Assembly (NCBI GenBank): GCA_027382625.1
Contig: JAJKFJ010022091.1
Location: 1 to 64,000 of the forward strand
Reading direction: 5' to 3'
DNA: 64,000 nt
Origin: Tetmemena sp. SeJ-2015
Taxonomy: Eukaryota; Ciliophora; Spirotrichea; Sporadotrichida; Oxytrichidae
In this document: positions 50,345-62,559 of the stretch, in pieces
Layout of the letters: each line of letters opens with the position of its first letter
How positions within the stretch are numbered: the first letter of the stretch is position 1
Translations under genes and position numbers: made by a program
The notes under the pieces: generated by a model
Database searches by the model: none
Told to the model about the DNA's origin: nothing
What the model saw: only the letters and a program-made list of their open reading frames with translations

Positions 50345-52598
50345 CTCAATTGAGTATACCTCGAGTGTCTCTCAAAATTAAGATAAACAATATAATTAAA
50401 AGAATCATTAAAAGAATGTAGGGCTCATAAATCAAATCCTTGAGACTTATTTAGAAAGGCCTCTTTAATCCTCTTTCTTGCTTTTTAATCAAGAGATAAG
50501 TAGCTGAGTTAGAAATTAAACTTCCTGCTGAGTAAGTCATCTTTAAACTACTTCTTTTGCTGCATTGTTTTAATTAGAGAATACTTGGATACGAGATCTT
50601 TGAAACACTTTTGCTCCATTTCCTTCAGCCTTTTATTGATTAGTCGCTCCATCTACTGTCTTTCTTCAAGCACATTAGGCTTTTTCCCAGTTTTTAACAT
50701 ATTCTTTAACTTGAAGTCTAAAAATAAAGTTATTTTAAGTTATAGTCTTCCATTTGTTGAAGTTCCTTGCTGAAAGAGTCTTACCTCATTAGAAAATTAA
50801 TAACCTTCTCTCTCTTCTATCTTATCACAAGGTTCTTAAAAGCAATTTTGGAGTTTCTAAGCACCTCGCCTTCATTGTTTAGGCTTTATTAAGAATTTGC
50901 AGCAACCTATTGCAAGTTCTCCCTTGATATATCAGGTTCTAGAACACCAGAAACTGACTCGTTAGTTTGTTGATTGGGTGAAATTGGCGCATTTTTATCT
51001 TCTTTGGTAAAAATTGGCTTCTAGTTGAATAGCTCATAGTCCTTTTCATCTAGCTCTATCAATTCGTTTTCAATTGAATTATCTCCCACGAACAGCTATG
51101 AGTCTTTAGAGATATCGAGTGAGTTTTAGGAAGGCTTTCTATAATTCTTGGGTTTGTAACGATCGACCATGTTGATGAAATTTATTCTCTCAAAGCTGCT
51201 TTCATGAATGTCCAATCTATCTCTAAAATCTTGGACTGCATCTGAGTCTTCGCTAGACTAATAGCGGGAGACTTAAATTTTTTCATCTATTTATCCTCCG
51301 TGGATTGAAATTTCGAGATACTCTTTTGGCTTCTAAGGCTTCTTTTTCTTCTACCTGTAGGGAATCAAGTCTCCTTCTTTAAACTAAGCAGCGGAGGAAT
51401 TGCCAGCCACTCCTTCACCTACCGAATTTCTGTCTCTTTAACCTGCTTTTGCTTGTTTTCCAAAGTTGTAAAGATTATCATAAGGGTAAGATCTCTCATT
51501 CTTCTCTTAGAAAAGATTGAATCGCTCATGAAGTTTAAGATCATACTTTTTCTAGAGGTCCTTAGGAACCTAGAAGTACTTGGGATTCAGGAAGTCATCG
51601 AGTACGTTTTATTAGGATACGCTTCTCTAAATTTGACTTGTCGAAGGTTTACTAGTCATACTCACTCCACCTTAATTGGGTTTAATATTTGCCTCATAGC
51701 TCATCTTCCTTGTATCAAAGTCTGCAAAAATCTTTTCCCTGTCTTTATTCAGAACTTTGGGACTAAAAATTCCGCCTTTAACAAAAGCGTTTCTACTCTC
51801 CTATAGTTTGGGCAGTTATTGCTCTTAGGTATAGCGATTCTGAAGGATAATTTTATTGTCGAAGATACTCTTCTGATCGCTGTCGGATTAATTGATAGAC
51901 CCTTTTAAGTTTGCTAATACCTTAGATTGTTGAGGGAATTAGATAGAGTCCTAAAGTAATGAAGCCTTAGAAGATGCATGATTATTGTTATAAATGGTGC
52001 TGTTAAAGTGCTAACTCGTTTGCTAATTGGCGTTTTAAGGCTAACTGAAAAGCTTTCGAGGCAAAGAAATTGCCTTAAAATTGTTCGAGTAATCGGGCTT
52101 ATTAAATCTGAGCATAGTTGACTTGAAGATCTTTTTCTACCTCTCGTCTTTGATATCAATAAGAACCTCTCTCTCATTTTTCTTATCTGTAAGAGGAATC
52201 GGTTCTTTAAATGCGACTATGGTTTCCTCATTTTTGGTATTCACCAGTTACTGGGTTTCTGGAAGTTTAATGTCCTTGAGACTTCTCATGTGTACTTGAA
52301 ACTTAAGATCAAAGATGGAGGTCTTGCTAGGGTTTCTAGAGCTAAATGTATTCTAACTAGTTGTACTTCCTCGCTTCATCAAAAAAGGAATGTTGCTGTT
52401 TGAAGAAGTTGAGTTAATCTGATGCTCTTGATAGTTTTAGATCTAGTTCGTATTGTTGGGCATCTAGTTAGCTTGTTTAGAAGTTGTTCTCCAAATAAAA
52501 AAATATCTCCATTAGAGATTAGAGGCTGAGCTCAAATGGTTTAGAAAAGGAGAGGATGAGCTGTTAGTTATTTGAAATTGCGGCTCTTGTTGCTTCAT
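50345..52598 (-). CDS. Unknown Ser/Lys-rich protein
   Basis: The frame starts MKQQEPQFQITNSSSSPFLN at 52598. Readable blocks include NIPFLMKRGSTTS, FDLKFQVHMRSLKDIKLPET, FINMVDRYKPKNYRKPSQNS, SLDISKDSQLFVGDNSIENE and LIELDEKDYELFNQKPIFTK. The composition is polar, and TAA/TAG glutamines are frequent. No domain is recognised. Frame changes near 52500, 51990-52080 and 51530-51640 suggest IESs. The 3' end is approximate. Confidence 0.45.
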
Positions 52599-52789
52599 TT
52601 ACCTCATTTATGTAGCTTTATTTGTATCCTAACATCATAAACCTCAAATTCAAACTTACTTGCTTTAGCTTTATCCCTTTCATACTTTATTGACCTTAAT
52701 TTATTTGCAACTATATTTGCACAAATATTAAATTTCAACATTTCGTTATCTAGCAAAGCCATTACAATTTATATAGAATTTTATTCTTA

Positions 52790-54383
52790 ATGAAAGCCAA
52801 AATTATTTTATAGATAATCTCATTATCTCTTTTGCTATTCTCTTTTGTTTAAGCTGCAGATGAGCTGATAAGCTTTGTGGTTGTAACCACAAATGGAGAT
52901 AGTTCAACATTAACTCATCATCTGTCAGATGCAGGTTCAAGATTAGAAAACACTAGACTATGATTATTTTTTTGTTTAGATAAATGGAGAATTTGGGGTA
53001 GTATCTGAGATTCAAGTATATCACAAAATAAGATGAGTCTTCCAAAAATAAAGCGAATTTCCTAAGTGATATTTATAACCCATATGAGTTTAGAGTGTTC
53101 ACTGCTAATCATTCATTCACTATTGAGAGTGGCAAATCTCTATTGGATGGGCTTTATCCTATTTCGGAAAATCGAGCACCTAAAACGATAAAGTAAAATT
53201 AAGCCAAGATAGCAATTCCTCCCGTCAAAATAGAAGAATAAATTAAATTAAATTAGTTTTAGGATAAATTTAAATATTTCCCATTATAATAGTTATTTAT
53301 TTTATCGAAGACTACTAAACTTCAAATGGGTTGAATTCGTTGGGTGACGAACCATTACCAACTTAAGTTTTTGTAACATAGGGAGAGAAGGGAGGTTTCT
53401 TGACTAGACATTTAGATTGCGCAAAGGCCTAAATCATTTAAAATGATATTGATAAATAGATAATGGACATTTACTATAAAGAATGGGGAAAATTGAGCAA
53501 TCAGAAATTGAAGGATGTACTCATTGACTAGAGGTTCAAATAATTCTAAGAGTTGATTACTTTTTCGCAAGAGCTTAGAAGTCAATATCTCAACGATAGT
53601 TTGCAAGAGACTTATAAGAATGGAGTTTATTAAGAGATTTAATCTGTGATCTCAAATTTGAATAGCTTGAAGAAAGACCTTTAGGGTTAGGAGCTTTACG
53701 ATGAGATTATAGTTACTGCTCTTCTAAAAAAGCTACAAGACTTTTTCATAGATTAAATATCAGATAACGAGGATAACTCCCATGATTAATTCAAAGAAAA
53801 GGCTTTGGCCCTCGTGTCTGAGGAGGTTATTGTAGAAGCTCTGCTTAGAGTTTTCCAAAAAGGACTTGAAAATTAGAGAATTTACAATCTATCCACTGTA
53901 CCACAGTTCTTCTAGTTTGAGCTTTATGAGTCCGACCTCTCAGTGAGATAACTAGTAGAGAATAGTTTAGAGCATTAAACTTTATCTAGCTACCCCACGA
54001 GTCAGATAGACTAAAACGATATTTTGAATGAGAATAAGAAAGAGAGTATGATCAATCGGAAAGAAAGAAGACTCAAGTTAGAGAAAGGAGATGTGATTGA
54101 CCTGGGCTCCTTAAGCTAAGAAGATATAGAAAAAGATAATGAGGATAATGAGTCAGATGATGATGAAGACGAAGATGACGAAGAGGATTCAGAAAATGAT
54201 TCAAGTTATTACGTGGTAGTGAAATTCAACGGAAAGAAGCTTAGATTACAATCTCTTGAAAAGACCAAAGAGAAAGAAACTATAAGTACACAGTAGGAAG
54301 ATAAGTTGTATTTCGAAGACTTTCTAGATTTTATTGAGGAGAGAGTTTTAGATGACTTTGATTACAAAGATTATTGCTCTTGA
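52790..54383 (+). CDS. Histidine-acid-phosphatase-like secreted protein, active site degenerate
   Basis: An N-terminal signal peptide is clear (MKAKIILQIISLSLLLFSFV, then QAADE). The first beta strand reads FVVVTTNGDSSTL where active members have RHGxRxP, so the catalytic Arg-His are absent. Later, FRVFTANHSFTIESGKSLLD and GLYPI occupy the STDxxRT...LxGLxPP position, and KIAIPPVKI matches the following strand. Downstream SYYVVVKFNGKKLRLQ and an acidic stretch (EDNESDDDEDEDDEEDS) lead to TGA at 54381-54383. Frame breaks near 52960-53030 and 53280-53400 are probable IESs. I infer a secreted or vesicular pseudophosphatase; the family assignment rests on pattern, not on catalytic residues. Confidence 0.55.
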
Positions 54384-54559
54384 GACGATTTAAGAATCTT
54401 AAGCAAAGTTTCTTCAAAAGAAGACTATAAATTAATTTAAGAGAAGAAATCAACTTCTTTGAATCGATTTCTCATGAATAAAGTAAATATGAGAATGAGA
54501 GAGAAAAATTTAAATAATTTAAGAATATTGACAAAAAAGAAAATTGCAAATTAGAAAAG

Positions 54560-57500
54560 ATGAGTTAACTTTCAAACCTAGACCTGAGAGATTAAAACTA
54601 CGATGATGATGGCCAGCTTTCTTAAGATATACCTCTATCAGCTAAAAACTTTTAGAGACCCCTCACATCTGCTTAATAACTCTAATAGATCAAAGAAAAG
54701 GTAGAGGGAGTAAATAATCAATAAGTAGGTGTTGGAGGAGCCGTTGCAGTGGCTGGAGTTTCAAATAGAAGAGCCACTAGCCCAGACTAAAAATTCAATC
54801 TCAATCAAGTTGAGTAAGAGAGACTTTTCAAAATTAGGAGGAGTTTCCAGTAAGCACTCAATAAACTTTCAAATAATGACACGAAGGAAGTGGTAAGATA
54901 TTTCAAGGTTTTAATTATAATTAGGGACTGAATGAATGCAAGAAAGTGATAGAGTCAAATGTGGATCAGCCTAGCCTCAGAGTTTATCTATCTCTGCTTT
55001 GTGAGAAGCATAAGAATTCTACAACTTCCAACAAGGAACTCTAAGTACTGCTTTTTGGACATCTGGCTAAAATCTACAGATAAGATTTGCTCGATCCATT
55101 AGATAAGCCACCCAATCTTTTGAAAACGGTTGTTCGGGTTTGCGAAAATATCCACTCTTTCCTCAAGGAGAACTCAACTCTGATTCACTTAGCATGTGCG
55201 AACAGCTTAATTGACATCTTAGACAACTGCTTTGTCCTAAAAGAGGATAAACTTTCTCTATCTCTAATCTTTTACGAGCCTTTAGCTGCAATTATTTCTG
55301 GCGGGTATGATAAGATGGGTTAAATGGCTGCTTCAGTTTGCTTGCTGAAACTTATTGAGTATTTGATTGAAAAGAGACTGGACGCTTTTTATGACTTCCT
55401 CTGTCCCAAATTCATTCAACTTTTTATTGTAACTCTCGGTTTATAAAGTTCATTTTATTTTAGAAAAGTAAATGCGATAATCCTGATTTTCTGGCGTGTC
55501 TCCATGTCATAATTTAGAACTCATCCTTGAAATATGTGACTCAATTCGTCTGGGAAATCATTCAAAGACTCATCAAAATCTGACTTATATTTATTTTTAT
55601 AGATTTTTATTATAATCGTTGAGAGTACAGATACACAGTAGTACCTCAAAAAGATAGAAGCATGTCAGTTACTAAGGACAATTGCTATTCAACTTAAAGA
55701 TGTAGCAGACCTCATCTTGGGTTTCATGCACAGACAAGTTATTAAGGCTCTAGAAACTGGCTAGTGTGATAGAGTCTTGAAAGTGAGGTAGGCTGCTATT
55801 CAAGCAAAGCAATAATGGCAGCAAGTTAAGTTTATCAACAAAGAAATTGAAGAGAAGAAGAAAAATTAGGAGTTGAGGGGACTAAGCCCTGATGAACTCA
55901 TCTAAGCAAGGACTGGGTGTCAACTCACTAATTAGCATAGGTTTTATATCTAATATGGGTATGGGAACATAAACGATGTTAGAAAATAAGCACTCCAAGA
56001 GGCAGAGGAGGATTTGAACTAGAAACAAAAGCCAAGACTGATTTTAATTTATAATGATTATTTTCAGACCTCAAACTGCAGTTGTGAGGGATAGCTAAAT
56101 GAGACCAGGATCTTCGACAAAGAAATTCAAAATGCTGAAAGAACTTGCCCGCTTGAATTAGGAGCTCAGGGTTCAAAAGCCTTATTCACCCACGGCTTAA
56201 GAGAAAAAGATCTTAGCTTAAGACCAGAACTGGAGTGCAGCTACTAGAGCTAATAATTTTCTGAAGAGGGGATTAGGAACTGGAGGAGGGAACATACCAG
56301 GAGAGTCAACATCTTTAGAAAGAGGACTAGCTAGTAGGATTGGATCTCACCTTATCATCTTATAATATTTTAAACCTCATGTAGAGATAAAGCATAAAGG
56401 ATTTGATTTTACAGAACATGAGAGACAAGGGTATGACAGAAAAGGAGCTAGAAGGATATATTAAGAACAATAGTGAGCAATTCTAAGACTTAATATATAT
56501 TTACTCATTTCATCTTATTTTAAGTTACTTCTTGAGGGTGCAATATGAAGAGGAGATGAAACAGTTTGAGCATAATTAGGATCCTGAGTACCAAGCGATT
56601 GCAGGAAGGACTGACTTAGCTAGAAAGCAAATAGCTTTGAACTAAGACATTGGTAGCCACCGTCCAGACTCTCAGATCTTTAACAAAAACGATTCATAAA
56701 AAGTAGCTCCCAATTCAGGGAAAAGTCCTTTAAAATAATTTAACTTAGTCTTTTCCTTCTTAGCAAAAATACAATTCAAGTGTGGCAAACGGATAGGATG
56801 ATTTTGAGTTTGAAGAAGCAAATGTGGGTGGGGGAGACCAGTCGATGCCCAACTACTTCAAAGATGATAGTGAGGGAGGCAGATTATTATAAAATATAAC
56901 TTATGTTTAGATAAAGAGTTGCTTTTGAGGATCAATATAAGATCCCCAGCTATACAAAGCCTCAGCACTCAAGCTAAATGCCAATCAACCAAGAAAATGG
57001 ATCCAAGATTCTCATAAATGAAAATGATTCGAGATCTATTCAAGATTCGAGCTTTTATAAAAATTTTAAATTATTTAGCTTGATTCATCCTTCCCAAAAT
57101 GTCATGAATCATATATACTTTTAATATATCCCTTATTTAAAGGTTTAGAATAGAAATGGGTCAATCCAGATTGGGGATGAGAAAATAGATTTATCTGGAA
57201 TAGTGGCTCCTACAGGAGGAATAGGTCTAAGAAACTGAGTTAAGGTGATCACGACAGCGTTATGAATGAAGTTTTAGGGTTAGGCGGCTAGACTTCTTTA
57301 TACACAAATACATTTTTATATAATCTTACCAGAAATAAGGTATGAATCCAGCCTAGTAAGAAATTTTTAAGCATCTTTAATCTGGAAAGAATGTTGATGA
57401 ATTGGATCCTTCAGAAATAAAGAAACTGAGCGATAAGATTATCAAACAAGCCATGAATGAAGACCCCTCCCTCGATTAATCAGAAGAAGTGCAAGAGATC

Positions 57501-57890
57501 AAACTCTCCTAGCCTCATAATATTTCTAGCTCTATCGCTGAGAGACAATCCAATATGCTTTAAAACCCTCATGCAAATGGAGTAGGATCTATACTTCAAA
57601 GAGACAACAATAGCTTGGTTAGTCTTGGAAAGGGTTCAGCTACTGAAGGACCTATTCATCTAAAATCATCTCCCAAGTTTGGCTAAAATTCAACTGAATA
57701 GAATGAGTTTGGAGATGAGGGAGACTTATTTGAAGAGTAGGCTGTTTCTAATGGTGACTAAGCCTTTAATCCATTTCTTTAAAATTCTTCAAATAATGTA
57801 AAGGCCTCTTCAAATCTTATACCTTAAAAAGATAAAAGTATCAGCAGGAGAGAATAAAGGTAGAATGGAAGGTGGTGGTAGAAATGAAAC
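54560..57890 (+). CDS. TOG/HEAT-repeat microtubule protein (SPIRAL2/CLASP-like)
   Basis: The frame starts MSQLSNLDLRDQNYDDDGQL at 54560. After a disordered segment comes an ARM/HEAT-type region: QALNKLSNNDTKEV, then (after a 33-bp GTAAG...TAG intron near 54894-54926) SNVDQPSLRVYLSLLCEKHK, TVVRVCENIHSFLKENSTLI, LAAIISGGYDKMGQMAASVC and, after an IES (55581-55613), RVLKVRQAAIQAKQQWQQV. This resembles the N-terminal TOG-like domain of TORTIFOLIA1/SPIRAL2 proteins, which bind microtubules. The remainder (55850-57890) is polar and disordered, with breaks near 56370, 56500 and 57310. The 3' boundary with the repeat protein downstream is uncertain, and they could be one gene. Confidence 0.65.
55581..55613. 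other. IES of 33 bp, pointer AATC
   Basis: AATC occurs at 55577-55580 and 55614-55617. Removing 37 bp deletes an in-frame TGA and restores EIIQRLIKIVESTDTQQYLK in the HEAT-repeat region. Confidence 0.85.
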
Positions 57891-57899
57891 CATAGAAAT

Positions 57900-60325
57900 C
57901 TATCCTGAAGATTAAACAACTTTGCAGGCTGCCGGAGTTCCTAGTCTTAACAACTTAAACAAGCAACTTAATAAAAGCCGAATGAAACTAAGTTGGAATA
58001 TGAACAAAGAGTTCATATCATTTTTAATAGACAAATATATTTTTTTCAAGACATGTAAAAACAGATTATCAAACAAAAGGCACCGCAGCTTATTTAGAAA
58101 ATTTAAGTTCCTTCAAGCAGCAATTAACATCGTTCCTAGATATAAGATCTAGCTAATCCAAGTGATCAAGGATTAAGCAAGTTATTATAAAAGAATGAGG
58201 CAGAACTGAAGGCAAGATATGATGTTCCCACAAAGAAAGAGTTGTAAGCTGTTTATAAAGCCTACTCTCATGAAACCCCTCAGCAGTATGATTAGAGAAT
58301 ATAGAAGTACTAGTTATTTTATTCTTTACTAGACAGATATCCTAAGTAGCGCAGCACCATTCTTAATTTTTTTATTTTTACCTGAGGTGTTAGATAAACT
58401 TAAAAAGGCTTCTAAAGCAGAAGAAGTAGGAAATTAGCTTATAGAAAATCCATTTTAAAGTGACCCAGATTAATTTAAAATGCCCTCCTATCACAGTAAA
58501 TTTTAGAACTCTTCATCAAAGATTTAATAAAGCCAATAGGATGCTCTCGTTGATTTAATATCTGAGAAGGAGGAATTTCTTAAATAGCAGTATCAGGTAC
58601 CAACTTAGTAAGATCTGAAAAAGGTATTCCCTTAAAAGGTTGGAGAGAGTTAAATAGAGTACAAATAGCGTCTTGTCTAAAAACAACTAGATATTGCTGA
58701 AGCTTAGGCACCCCATGCTGTGAAGCAACTCAAGTAATAAGCTGAAGTTATTGCAGCAACTAGGTAGATTAAAACGACTCAAGTGAGTTATAGAAATCTA
58801 GAGTTTAAGAAATTTTATAAGACAAATAAGAGCTATTGAAAGCAAAGTATCAAATCCCGACTAAAAGCGATCTTATGGTCATCTTTCCTAAGTAGAGAGA
58901 GGAAAGAATAGAGGAATACGAAGCCAGGATTGCTGAAAAGTAAATGAAAATTGCAAAAGAGATAGCTCCATAGTTAATGCAACAGATCTAACAGTAGGCT
59001 TAATCTGAGATTGAAAGTTAGATAGTAGCATCTAAATCCGAGATTTAAGAATAGGAATCAATGTCATAGCTAATGAATGAAAATGAGTAGGCTTTGAAGA
59101 CTCAGTACTAAGTGCCAACAAAAGAAGAACTTAAGATCATCTTTCCAAAGCAAAGTGGTGAAACCTAGTCTCAATATTAAGCAAGACTTGGTGAAAAATA
59201 ATTAGAAATAGCTGAATAAAGAGCACCACAAGTCATTTAAAATATGAAGAAAGAAGCCATTAAACGAAGCAATATTTCTAGATTATAAAAGCAAGCCTTA
59301 AAGAGCAAAGGTGTGCATTAATCGTAGCACCCATCTATAGATGGAAATGATTCAAGCAACTCAAGATTGCTAGATTCTATCAGAGAAGAGGAAAAATAAG
59401 CTCAGGTAGAGAAATTGATATCTGAAAATGAGGAGTTCCTTAAGTCTTAGTTTGATGTTCCCACAATGTAGGAACTCTAGCTAATTTATAAGCCAAAGTT
59501 TAATGAGGATAAGCAAAGCTACTAAAAGAGCTAATTATTTATTCAATTTAATTAATTTAAGAGGATAAGAGAAATTTAAAAAGCTCTAGTAAAAGAGTAA
59601 GCTCCGAATGTGGAAAAAGAGCTTCAGAAAATTGCATCTGAGTAATTAATTCAAAATCAAAGATAAGAAAGAGACAGATTCAATCAATAAAGCAACCAAG
59701 GAGTTAATTATGCTGGGGAAAATTATTTATTTTGTTTTAAATATAAATAAATAATTTTGTTAGAACAAATATTAATTTAATTTTATCACAATAATTTTAC
59801 AATGCTGGAGTAAATAAAGAAAGCTTTTAAAATCTTCCAACTCTATAAAATTAGCAAAACTTATAACATCCTTCTAACTTTCATTAAGATTAGAACCAAA
59901 CACAACAATTCCCTTAGCATTTTAGCAACCCTACTAGTAATGGAAGATTACTTCCCTAGATTAGCACAGGATATGGAAAGTACAATTCTCAGATACCAAC
60001 TTCTCCCACCCACTAGCCTCCTACTTTTGGTCCATCTCCTTCAAATGCAACTCAGCCAGGGTTTTAAGGATTTTAGAAAACTTATGTTCCCACTTCTTCA
60101 GCCCTTGCTTCTAATGAGTGGCCATATGAGATTTTGAGTCAGCTCAGAACAGTAGAGTCCTTCATGCAAAATTCATTCCAGAATATTGACCACAGGCTAA
60201 TGAATATAAACCATAAAATTGGAGACACAAAGACTAATCTAGCAAAGGCCTAAGGCTAGCAAAAGATATTACAAGCTCATCAATATCAAACTTAAAATCA
60301 GTATAGAATGAAGAAAAGGCTCTGA
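57900..60325 (+). CDS. Tandem-repeat protein with VPTxxEL..IFPKQ units
   Basis: At least four diverged units share one pattern: (Y/F)xVPTxxEL, a short spacer, IFPKQ or VFPQK, YxxRLxEKQLxIAExxAPxx. Copies are seen near 58220 (RYDVPTKKELQAVYKAYSHE), 58590 (YQVPTQQDLKKVFPQKVGES), 58850 (YQIPTKSDLMVIFPK), 59110 (YQVPTKEELKIIFPKQSGET) and 59450 (FDVPTMQELQLIYKPKFNED). Between units lie Gln/Ser-rich linkers. A C-terminal segment (59870-60325) is Pro/Ser/Gln-rich, then helical (ESFMQNSFQNIDHRLMNINH), ending at TGA 60323-60325. AT-rich breaks near 58320, 58800, 59520 and 59720-59860 are probable IESs. I know no named family with this repeat. It may join the TOG gene upstream. Confidence 0.55.
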
Positions 60326-60406
60326 AATTTTATTTTTTGATATTTTCATAATTTTACTCTTTGCGTCTCATATTTTCTGTAAATTTATCGAAATTAGCGA
60401 AAATAA

Positions 60407-62545
60407 TCAGTGAACATAATGCTATAGGAATTTTCCTTGTTTCCACATAAAAAAGTCTTCGTGAAGAGAAATGTAATCGAAAACGTTGGGATCAATAGCA
60501 GAGAACGCCACTATTCTCTTAGACATAGGGTCGAATACCACATCTTTCTTCTCATAAGAGCTCACATCTGAATTTGCTTTATCATAATGAAGTTCAGCCA
60601 CTCTTCCCTCATCTCCATTAAGGTAAACTACTATAATATCTGGGAGAAGATGAATGAATTAGAATATCATTATAATTATTTTTAAGATCAGAGACTGAAC
60701 CGTACTAGTAGAGTATAATTTTGTCGTCTAGGTCATTAAAAGAGAGTTTTCTATTTACTGAACAGCTAATGGAGGCATATAAAATTTACCCTCAACCATC
60801 ATACAGAAGTGTAATCTATTACCTCTGAATTCAACGGGTATTTGGACGTTCAGTTTTTTCCAATCCATAGTGGCTGTGATAAGCATTTCAACTTCTTTAT
60901 TAGCTTCCTTACCATCAGGTACTCCTCCAAATACATAGACTATTTTAGAGTTGAAAGAAGCGCAGAGCTTCGGATTAATTCTATTATGACGGCTTGCAGG
61001 TAAACCTTGCCAACTTTTGGAGACTATGTTAAATCTCTCAGCTCTTCCTGTTGAGTACTCTTTGGCTGTAACTCCTCCAACTACATATACCTCATCTTCA
61101 AGCAAGCACATACCATGAGAATGCCTTCCATGAAGCATTTCACTTACTATAATCAATTGCCCTCTTTCAACATCGAAGATTGCAGCAAAGCCTGCTGGCT
61201 CTGCTCTCCTCTTCGGATCTGGAATATTCTATTTGACTATACCGCCACAAATGAAGAGCTAAGTAGCTGAAATCTATATTGAAGTTGGATTGATCACTGG
61301 AAGACCAGGAATTGCGAATTTCTCTATCACATCGTTATACAGATCATATCTCACAACTATCTCCTTAATTAGACAGAAATAAAGCAAAATTTAAGAATCC
61401 TTGAACTAATCTGTATAGAGATAGAGGTAGTAATGAGAAAATCTATGATTAATTGCATGCCTGGCAGCAGGTAGAAGTACTCCATCATTTGGTTTTGGCA
61501 AATGCCATCTTATCTCCCCTTGCTTTAAATGTGTTCTTCTTGAATCAATCACAGGAACTTTACTGAAAGGCGTATTTTGAGCTAGATTATGGCTCCCTCT
61601 TTGATCTGGTACATTAAGATCATATTGAAGAAGCTTAATTTCAAAGGGATCGTGGGAATGAAGAGTGGACATAGAAGCATTAGTTCGTAACTATTAGCCT
61701 AGCTATTAACTGGTGACGATTGGATCTTACCAGTGCATAAGATCCTTCCCTGATCCTATATTGCTCTAGTCATATTTATTGTAAACCCAATCGTACTGAT
61801 TGTTCTTTTAAAAGGATGGATGAAGGTTATACTATCGCTCAGGCTCATCATATTCTTTGCCATTTCTATATTTAAACCTCTGAAAAGGATCTTAGTAGAC
61901 ATCATCTTTGGAGTTCTTGTCAAAAGTCTTTGGAGTCATAGGATTAGCAAGACTACTCATACTCTAACTTGTTGGCATTAATCTTGCTAGCTGGTCATTT
62001 CTTAAAGTAGTAGTGGTGGGAACTTAGGAAGGAGTTGTCGATTAGTTATAAACCCCTCCGTTCGTTATATTAGGGAATGGATTCTAGAATACAGAGTAAC
62101 TTGTAGGCTTAACCTTCTCCTTGGGGTTATTGTATCTGACTGACCCATAATAGTCGTAGCGCTTATGCTCCGCTTTTCCAGGCCCTAGAGAAAAGTCTGC
62201 TCCTCTACTCAAAACTTTAAGAGACTAAATCTACTACTCCTTTGTCAAGTAGACTTAAGTTCCTGCTCCTATTTTATCATGCATGAGAGAAGTTGCTGAG
62301 AAGTCTGAGAATTCAAACCCACTTTTAGTCCCAGGCTTTTCCTCTTTCAAAGTGCCTGGACGGTAACTTAATCCTAGCTTATCAGTTTTCCCAGTTCCTG
62401 GGCCTGTCGAAGCTTAGCTGACGTTCTTTGGATAGCCACTTTTAAAGCTATGAGTGGAGCCTATGTTCCTATCTGTAGCTTCATCTCCTCCCACAATTTT
62501 TCCATCAGTCTGAGTTATAATGTCATTACTTACTACCAGGCCCAT
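60407..62545 (-). CDS. Kelch-repeat protein with unique N-terminus
   Basis: The C-terminal half (60407-61672) shows Kelch blades: GRHSHGMCLLEDEVYVVGGV, RAERFNIVSKSWQGLP, KLCASFNSKIVYVFGGV and VVVYLNGDEGRVAEL, with the GG doublets and W/Y positions of the fold. The N-terminal half (61700-62545) begins MGLVVSNDIITQTDGKIVGG and contains YRPGTLKEEKPGTKSGFEFS and QDPFQRFKYRNGKEYDEPER. A GTAAGATCC...TAG intron near 61712-61740 would connect the halves. A break near 60650-60770 is an unresolved IES or intron. TGA at 60407-60409. Kelch proteins are usually adaptors; no partner can be named. The halves could be two genes. Confidence 0.65.
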
Positions 62546-62559
62546 CTTCTTCCTCGCTA

